Below are positions 5,940-9,512 of a stretch of DNA of 9,512 nucleotides, piece by piece; position 1 is the first letter of the stretch, and every line of letters begins with the position of its first letter. The notes beneath the pieces are model-generated. The model saw only the letters and a list, made by a program, of their open reading frames with translations, made no database searches and was not told the DNA's origin. The DNA is taken from NCBI GenBank assembly GCA_937968015.1, contig CALBSO010000017.1, positions 1 to 9,512 of the forward strand. Reading direction: 5' to 3'. The stretch comes from an uncultured Thermomicrobia bacterium. Its GTDB lineage: Bacteria > Chloroflexota > Chloroflexia > Thermomicrobiales > JALYUS01. The translations under genes were made by a program, and so were the position numbers.

Positions 5940-5955
5940 GCGCGGGCTGAAGCCT
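5940..5955 (+). repeat. 16-base direct repeat, copy 1 (upstream of amine oxidase)
   Basis: GCGCGGGCTGAAGCCT is identical to 7951-7966 and has the same orientation. Its GGC-TGAA-GCC core can fold into a small hairpin. It sits just ahead of the SD of the copper amine oxidase. GCGGGCTGAAGCC-type elements are, from general knowledge, common intergenic repeats in Chloroflexota and several other phyla. Confidence 0.7.
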
Positions 5956-5983
5956 ACGCTACGAAGAGGAGGAGGCGCAACCC

Positions 5984-7936
5984 ATGACCGTCCAACTCGG
6001 TATACCGGAAACCACAGTGCGTGCCGATGCGATCCCGCATCCGCTGGAGCCGCTGACGGCGGAGGAGATCGCGGCGGCGGTCGCACTCGTGCGCGGCAGT
6101 GGCATGCTGAGCGCGCGGACACGGTTCGCCTCGATCACGCTGCATGAACCGCCAAAAGAGACGGTGCTGCATTTCCAGTTGGGCGACGCCGTCGCGCGGG
6201 AGGCGTTCGTTATCCTTCTTGATAACGACGCGAACGCGGTCTATGAGGTGGTCGTTTCGATCACCAACGGCGACATCATCCGTTGGGAGCACATCCCCGG
6301 CGTGCAGCCACAGATCATGTACGACGAGTTCGTCGAGTGCGAGGCGGCATGTAAGGCGGACCCGGCGTTCCGGGATGCGCTCGCGCGGCGCGGCGTCACG
6401 GATATGGACCTCGTGATGGTCGAGCCATGGTCGGCGGGCAACTACGGCGACGCCAGCGATCAGGGCATGCGCCTCACCCGCGCCCTGATGTTCGTCCGAT
6501 CCGAGCCGCACGACAACGGCTACGCCCGCCCGGTCGAGGGATTGGTCGCGCTCGTGGACTTAGGTGCGATGCGGATCGTCCGCATCGAGGATTCCGGCGT
6601 CGTGCCGCTACCGCCGGAGCCGGGGAATTATGCCGCCGAGTTTATCCCGGCGATGCGGACCGACCGCAAACCGATCGCGATTACGCAGCCGGAAGGGACG
6701 AGTTTCTCGGTGGACGGCCACGCGGTGACGTGGCAGAAGTGGCACTTCCGCATCGGCTTCACGCCGCGCGAGGGGTTGGTGCTGCACACGATAGGCTATG
6801 ACGATGGCGGGCGCGTCCGGCCCGTCATCTATCGCGCCGCACTCTCGGAGATGGTCGTGCCGTACGGCGATCCAAGCCCGAGCCACAACCGTAAGAACGC
6901 TTTCGATGTCGGCGAGTACGGCATTGGCCTGATGGCGAACGCGCTCGAACTCGGCTGCGACTGCCTCGGTGAGATTCGCTACTTCGACGTCTTCCTCAAC
7001 AACAGCCGGGGCGAGGTTGTCCGCTATCAGCATGCCGTCTGCATGCATGAGGAAGACACGGGCATCCTCTGGAAGCACTACGACTGGCGCACGAACCAGA
7101 CGGAGGTGCGTCGCTCGCGCCGCCTCGTCGTCTCCTTCATCGCGACGGTCGGCAACTACGAGTACGGCTTCTACTGGTATTTTTATCAAGACGGCGCGAT
7201 CGGGTACGAAGTAAAACTGACCGGCGTTATCAACACGGGCGCGCTGCCGCCGGGCGAGACGCGCAAATACGGCACGCTGGTCGCGCCGCAACTCTACGCG
7301 CCGAACCATCAGCACTTCTTCAATGTGCGCCTCGATATAATGGTGGACGGCCCGCAGAACTCCGTCTACGAGGTCCACACCGTCGCCGAACCGCCCGGGC
7401 CGGAGAACCCCCACGGCAACGCCTTCTTCGCGGAATCTACGTTGCTGAAGACGGAGCAGGAGGCGCAACAGTCCGTTGACCCGCTCAATGCGCGTTACTG
7501 GAAGATCGTCAACCCATCGGTGCGGAACGGTCTCGGGCAACCCGTCGCGTACAAACTGGCGCCGGGAGAGAATACCCGCTCCTTCGTGGATGCGGATTCG
7601 TCCGTCCGCCGACGCGCGGGCTTCATGGGCAACCATCTCTGGGTGACGCCGTATGACCCGGCGGAGCAGTACGCGGCGGGCGACTACCCGAACCAGCATG
7701 CGGGTGGCGCGGGTTTGCCTGCCTATACAGCGGCGGATCGCTCGATTGAGAATACCGATCTCGTCGTCTGGTATACGATGGGCCATCACCACATTCCGCG
7801 CCCGGAAGACTGGCCGGTGATGCCCGTCTCGACGATCGGCTTCATGCTCAAGCCGCTCGGCTTCTTCGACCGGAACCCGGCACTCGATGTCCCGCCGGAG
7901 ATGGCGATGCACGGCGCGTGTTGCCATGAGGAGTAG
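5984..7936 (+). CDS. copper-containing primary amine oxidase (TPQ cofactor)
   Basis: This 650-residue oxidase converts primary amines with O2 and water to aldehyde, NH3 and H2O2. Its hallmark residues align with Arthrobacter globiformis phenylethylamine oxidase (AGAO) almost without gaps: conserved Tyr294, catalytic-base Asp308 in NAFDVGEYG, Tyr392 in VGNYEYGF as the tyrosine that self-converts to topaquinone, and copper ligands His442 and His444 (HQHFF) and His603 (HHHIPRPEDWPVMP). Length matches the shorter bacterial and yeast enzymes without the extra N-terminal domain of E. coli TynA. No signal peptide is visible, so it is probably cytoplasmic. The start is firm: AGGAGGAGG ends eight bases before the ATG. 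The residue two before the catalytic Asp is Ala306, where AGAO has its gate Tyr296. The gene is bracketed by 16-base direct repeats and followed by tautomerase and aldehyde dehydrogenase genes. The family is certain; the preferred amine is not known. Confidence 0.96.
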   Translation: MTVQLGIPETTVRADAIPHPLEPLTAEEIAAAVALVRGSGMLSARTRFASITLHEPPKETVLHFQLGDAVAREAFVILLDNDANAVYEVVVSITNGDIIRWEHIPGVQPQIMYDEFVECEAACKADPAFRDALARRGVTDMDLVMVEPWSAGNYGDASDQGMRLTRALMFVRSEPHDNGYARPVEGLVALVDLGAMRIVRIEDSGVVPLPPEPGNYAAEFIPAMRTDRKPIAITQPEGTSFSVDGHAVTWQKWHFRIGFTPREGLVLHTIGYDDGGRVRPVIYRAALSEMVVPYGDPSPSHNRKNAFDVGEYGIGLMANALELGCDCLGEIRYFDVFLNNSRGEVVRYQHAVCMHEEDTGILWKHYDWRTNQTEVRRSRRLVVSFIATVGNYEYGFYWYFYQDGAIGYEVKLTGVINTGALPPGETRKYGTLVAPQLYAPNHQHFFNVRLDIMVDGPQNSVYEVHTVAEPPGPENPHGNAFFAESTLLKTEQEAQQSVDPLNARYWKIVNPSVRNGLGQPVAYKLAPGENTRSFVDADSSVRRRAGFMGNHLWVTPYDPAEQYAAGDYPNQHAGGAGLPAYTAADRSIENTDLVVWYTMGHHHIPRPEDWPVMPVSTIGFMLKPLGFFDRNPALDVPPEMAMHGACCHEE

Positions 7937-7950
7937 CATGGTAGCGCGGA

Positions 7951-7966
7951 GCGCGGGCTGAAGCCT
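7951..7966 (+). repeat. 16-base direct repeat, copy 2 (downstream of amine oxidase)
   Basis: GCGCGGGCTGAAGCCT here is identical to 5940-5955. In this copy the arms extend to GCGGGC-TGAA-GCCTGC (7953-7968), a six-pair hairpin with one G-U wobble and a TGAA loop. It lies 14 bases after the amine oxidase stop, inside the 99-base gap before the tautomerase gene. No U-tract follows, so it is a poor intrinsic terminator. Confidence 0.7.
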
Positions 7967-8035
7967 GCCAAACCCTCTTGGATGACTACCCGCGCTGCCC
8001 GCGATCGTTTCGTCATGGAGCGTGAGGAGGAACCG

Positions 8036-8266
8036 ATGCCCATTATCCAGTGCGACATCCGCGAAGGGCGTACCGAGGAGCAGAAGCGAGCGCTGGCGCG
8101 CGAGATTACCCGCGTCGTCCATGAGACGATTGATGCGCCGCTGGAGTACATCTACGTCCTCATTCGCGAAACGCCGGGATTCAATCACATCAAGGCGGGG
8201 CGGCACCTCCCCGAATACCATTCTGATCCGGCGATAGGAAGCGACACGGAAGGGGACAGACCATGA
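8036..8266 (+). CDS. 4-oxalocrotonate tautomerase-like protein
   Basis: This 76-residue protein of the 4-oxalocrotonate tautomerase (4-OT) family would interconvert enol and keto forms of small 2-oxo acids or related compounds, normally as a small homo-oligomer. After removal of the start Met it begins PIIQCDIREGRTEEQKRAL, giving the catalytic amino-terminal Pro1 and the conserved Arg11. Register with Pseudomonas 4-OT is gap-free through DAPL, which puts Tyr at position 39, where 4-OT has the substrate-binding Arg39. The C-terminal tail is about 14 residues longer than in 62-residue 4-OT. The start is fixed by GAGGAGG five bases upstream and by the need for Pro1; an earlier in-frame ATG at 7982 would bury Pro1. 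The stop overlaps the aldehyde dehydrogenase start by four bases (ATGA), so the two are translationally coupled. The substrate is not identifiable. Confidence 0.9.
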   Translation: MPIIQCDIREGRTEEQKRALAREITRVVHETIDAPLEYIYVLIRETPGFNHIKAGRHLPEYHSDPAIGSDTEGDRP

Positions 8267-9512
8267 TCCAGAATCTGATTGGCGGTACATGGGCGGAGGC
8301 GAACGGCGAGACGTTGCCGGTCTTCAACCCGGCGACGGGCGACGAGATCGAGCGCGTGCCGCTCTCCGGCGCTCCAGAGGTGGACGGGGCGGTGCAGACG
8401 GCGATGCGGGCGTATCAGTCGTGGTCCCAGACGCCGGTGATGGACCGCGTGCAACTGATGTTCCGCTACAAAGCGCTCCTCGAAGAACACATTGACGAAC
8501 TGGCGGCGATTGTCACGCGGCACCACGGCAAGACGCTCGACGAGGCGAAGGGCGAGACGCGGCGCGGCATCGAGGTTGTGGACTTCGCGTGCGGCGCGCC
8601 GACCTTGTTGCAGGGGCGGACGCTCCGGCAGGTGAGCAGCAGCGTGGATCAGGACTACTACCGCTACCCGCTTGGCGTCGTTGCGGGCATCCCGCCCTTC
8701 AACTTCCCGGTAATGATCCCCTTATGGATGTTCCCGCTCGCCGTCGTCGCGGGCAATACGTTCATCCTCAAGCCGTCGGAGCGGACGCCGCTCGGCGCAG
8801 TGCGGCTGGCGGAACTCTTCTTGGAGGCAGGTTTCCCGGAAGGCGTGCTGAACATCGTCCATGGGGCGAAGGGGGCGGTGGACGCGCTGATCTCCCACCC
8901 CGGCGTCGCGGCGGTCTCGTTCGTCGGCTCGTCGGCGGTGGCGAACTATGTCCATAGCGAGGCGGCGCGGCACGGCAAGCGCGTGCAGGCGGCGGGCGGC
9001 GCGAAGAATCACATCGTCGTCTTGCCGGATGCCGACCTCGATCTGGCGATTCCCGCCGTGCTGAACTCCGCCTTCGGCAACGCGGGCGAGCGCTGCCTGG
9101 CGGGGAGCGTCGCCGTCGCGGTCGGCAAGGCGCAGGGGCCGCTGCTGGAGGCATTGCAGGCGGAGGCGCGCAAACTGACCGTCGGCCCCGGCGACCAACC
9201 GGGCGTGCTGATCGGGCCGCTGATCCGGGACGAACACCGCGCGAAGGTCATCGGCTATGTCGAGCGCGGGGAGCAGGAGGGCGCGACCGTCCTCCTGGAC
9301 GGACGGGACTACCTCGACCGCCCCGGCTACTTCCTCGGCCCGACAATCCTCGACAATGTCTCGGCGGAAATGGCAGCGGGCCGCGACGAAATCTTCGGCC
9401 CGGTGCTCTCCGTCTCTCACGCAACGACCCTCGATGAGGCGATTGCGCAGGCAAATCAATCGAGTTTCGGCAACATGGCGACGGTCTTCACGGCGAGTGG
9501 ATCGTCGGCGCG
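8263..9512 (+). CDS. mmsA: CoA-acylating methylmalonate-semialdehyde dehydrogenase-type ALDH (3' end missing)
   Basis: The gene runs off the window after 416 codons of an expected roughly 490. It belongs to the aldehyde dehydrogenase superfamily, in the MmsA/IolA branch that oxidises methylmalonate or malonate semialdehyde to propionyl- or acetyl-CoA with NAD+ and CoA. The branch signature PFNFPVMIPLWMFPLA (145-160) contains the oxyanion Asn147. The nucleophile is Cys278 in GERCLAGS. EIFGPVLSV starts at 376. The Glu general base of hydrolytic ALDHs (ELGGK motif) is replaced in AAGGAKNH (243-250), as expected for CoA-acylating members. The start at 8263 overlaps the tautomerase stop (ATGA) and has GGAAGGGG upstream. 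Next to a copper amine oxidase it may take the resulting aldehyde, but the true substrate is uncertain. Family assignment is firm; the exact symbol is moderately sure. Confidence 0.9.
   Translation, partial: MIQNLIGGTWAEANGETLPVFNPATGDEIERVPLSGAPEVDGAVQTAMRAYQSWSQTPVMDRVQLMFRYKALLEEHIDELAAIVTRHHGKTLDEAKGETRRGIEVVDFACGAPTLLQGRTLRQVSSSVDQDYYRYPLGVVAGIPPFNFPVMIPLWMFPLAVVAGNTFILKPSERTPLGAVRLAELFLEAGFPEGVLNIVHGAKGAVDALISHPGVAAVSFVGSSAVANYVHSEAARHGKRVQAAGGAKNHIVVLPDADLDLAIPAVLNSAFGNAGERCLAGSVAVAVGKAQGPLLEALQAEARKLTVGPGDQPGVLIGPLIRDEHRAKVIGYVERGEQEGATVLLDGRDYLDRPGYFLGPTILDNVSAEMAAGRDEIFGPVLSVSHATTLDEAIAQANQSSFGNMATVFTASGSSA

Larger units (their letters stand above)
5687..5983. promoter_or_regulatory. 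divergent regulatory region between the MDR gene and the copper amine oxidase
   Basis: These 297 bases hold no gene. They contain a degenerate hairpin next to the MDR start (5708-5753), a hairpin repeat at 5819-5864 and a GCGGGCTGAAGCC repeat at 5940-5955. On the plus strand TGATAGAAT (5877-5885) is a good extended -10 element (TG-N-TAGAAT) with no matching -35. It would start transcription near 5892 and give the amine oxidase a leader of about 90 bases. No convincing minus-strand promoter was found. Confidence 0.35.

Noticed and set aside
4763..5950. 395-codon plus-strand frame opposite the MDR gene
   Set aside because: It shadows a recognisable MDR protein and its end runs through repeat hairpins. 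Its composition (Arg/His/Ala/Asp) is typical of antisense frames in GC-rich DNA.
7982..8035. 18-codon N-terminal extension of the tautomerase
   Set aside because: It would bury the catalytic amino-terminal proline; the internal ATG at 8036 has a strong SD.
6608..8290. 560-codon open frame antisense to the copper amine oxidase and tautomerase
   Set aside because: Both sense genes have intact catalytic residues and SDs. The antisense translation is Arg-rich, low in motif content and crosses two real genes.

Overview
The window is GC-rich, densely coding bacterial DNA. The mix suggests a high-GC environmental bacterium, possibly Chloroflexota. It combines short accessory toxin-antitoxin pairs, GTG starts, purine-rich Shine-Dalgarno (SD) sites, and dispersed CCCTCTCC...GGAGAGGGGG...GGTGAGG and GCGGGCTGAAGCC repeats. 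The phylum is inference from general resemblance; there is no rRNA or phylogenetic marker here.

Layout from left to right. The minus-strand block (1-2571) holds a Gfo/Idh/MocA-type NAD(P)-dependent oxidoreductase, then a HicB-HicA toxin-antitoxin pair with overlapping stop and start, then a TIGR04282/DUF2064-type nucleotidyltransferase-like glycosyltransferase, and possibly the first codons of a further gene at the left edge. A short divergent region (2572-2730) separates this block from a plus-strand FAD-dependent amine/amino-acid oxidase (DAO family). Directly behind the oxidase is a second predicted toxin-antitoxin pair (DUF4258 then DUF2283). That pair is bracketed by a near-duplicate of the oxidase's own last 46 bases. 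A short gene-poor stretch (4433-4669) follows. Next is a minus-strand medium-chain dehydrogenase/reductase lacking the usual zinc ligands. Then comes a 297-base divergent region rich in hairpins and repeats.

The right third is a plus-strand amine/aldehyde catabolic group. It starts with a complete copper/topaquinone amine oxidase (650 aa, all key catalytic residues visible). A 4-oxalocrotonate-tautomerase-like enzyme follows. Last is a CoA-acylating methylmalonate-semialdehyde dehydrogenase-type aldehyde dehydrogenase that overlaps the tautomerase by 4 bases and runs off the window.

How the genes may work together (inference): two amine oxidases with different cofactors would deaminate primary or secondary amines to aldehydes, NH3 and H2O2. 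The aldehyde dehydrogenase would convert an aldehyde or semialdehyde product to an acyl-CoA, and the tautomerase would act on an enol/keto intermediate. The Gfo/Idh and MDR enzymes suggest sugar, polyol or related carbon-source oxidation nearby. No single known pathway is reconstructed with certainty. I found no CRISPR array, tRNA, rRNA, transposase or phage gene. The points most worth a second look are the duplicated gene tail around the DUF4258-DUF2283 pair, dispersed repeats whose conserved tail appears to serve as a ribosome binding site, the Arg39-to-Tyr change in the tautomerase, and the predicted open-gate active site of the copper amine oxidase.
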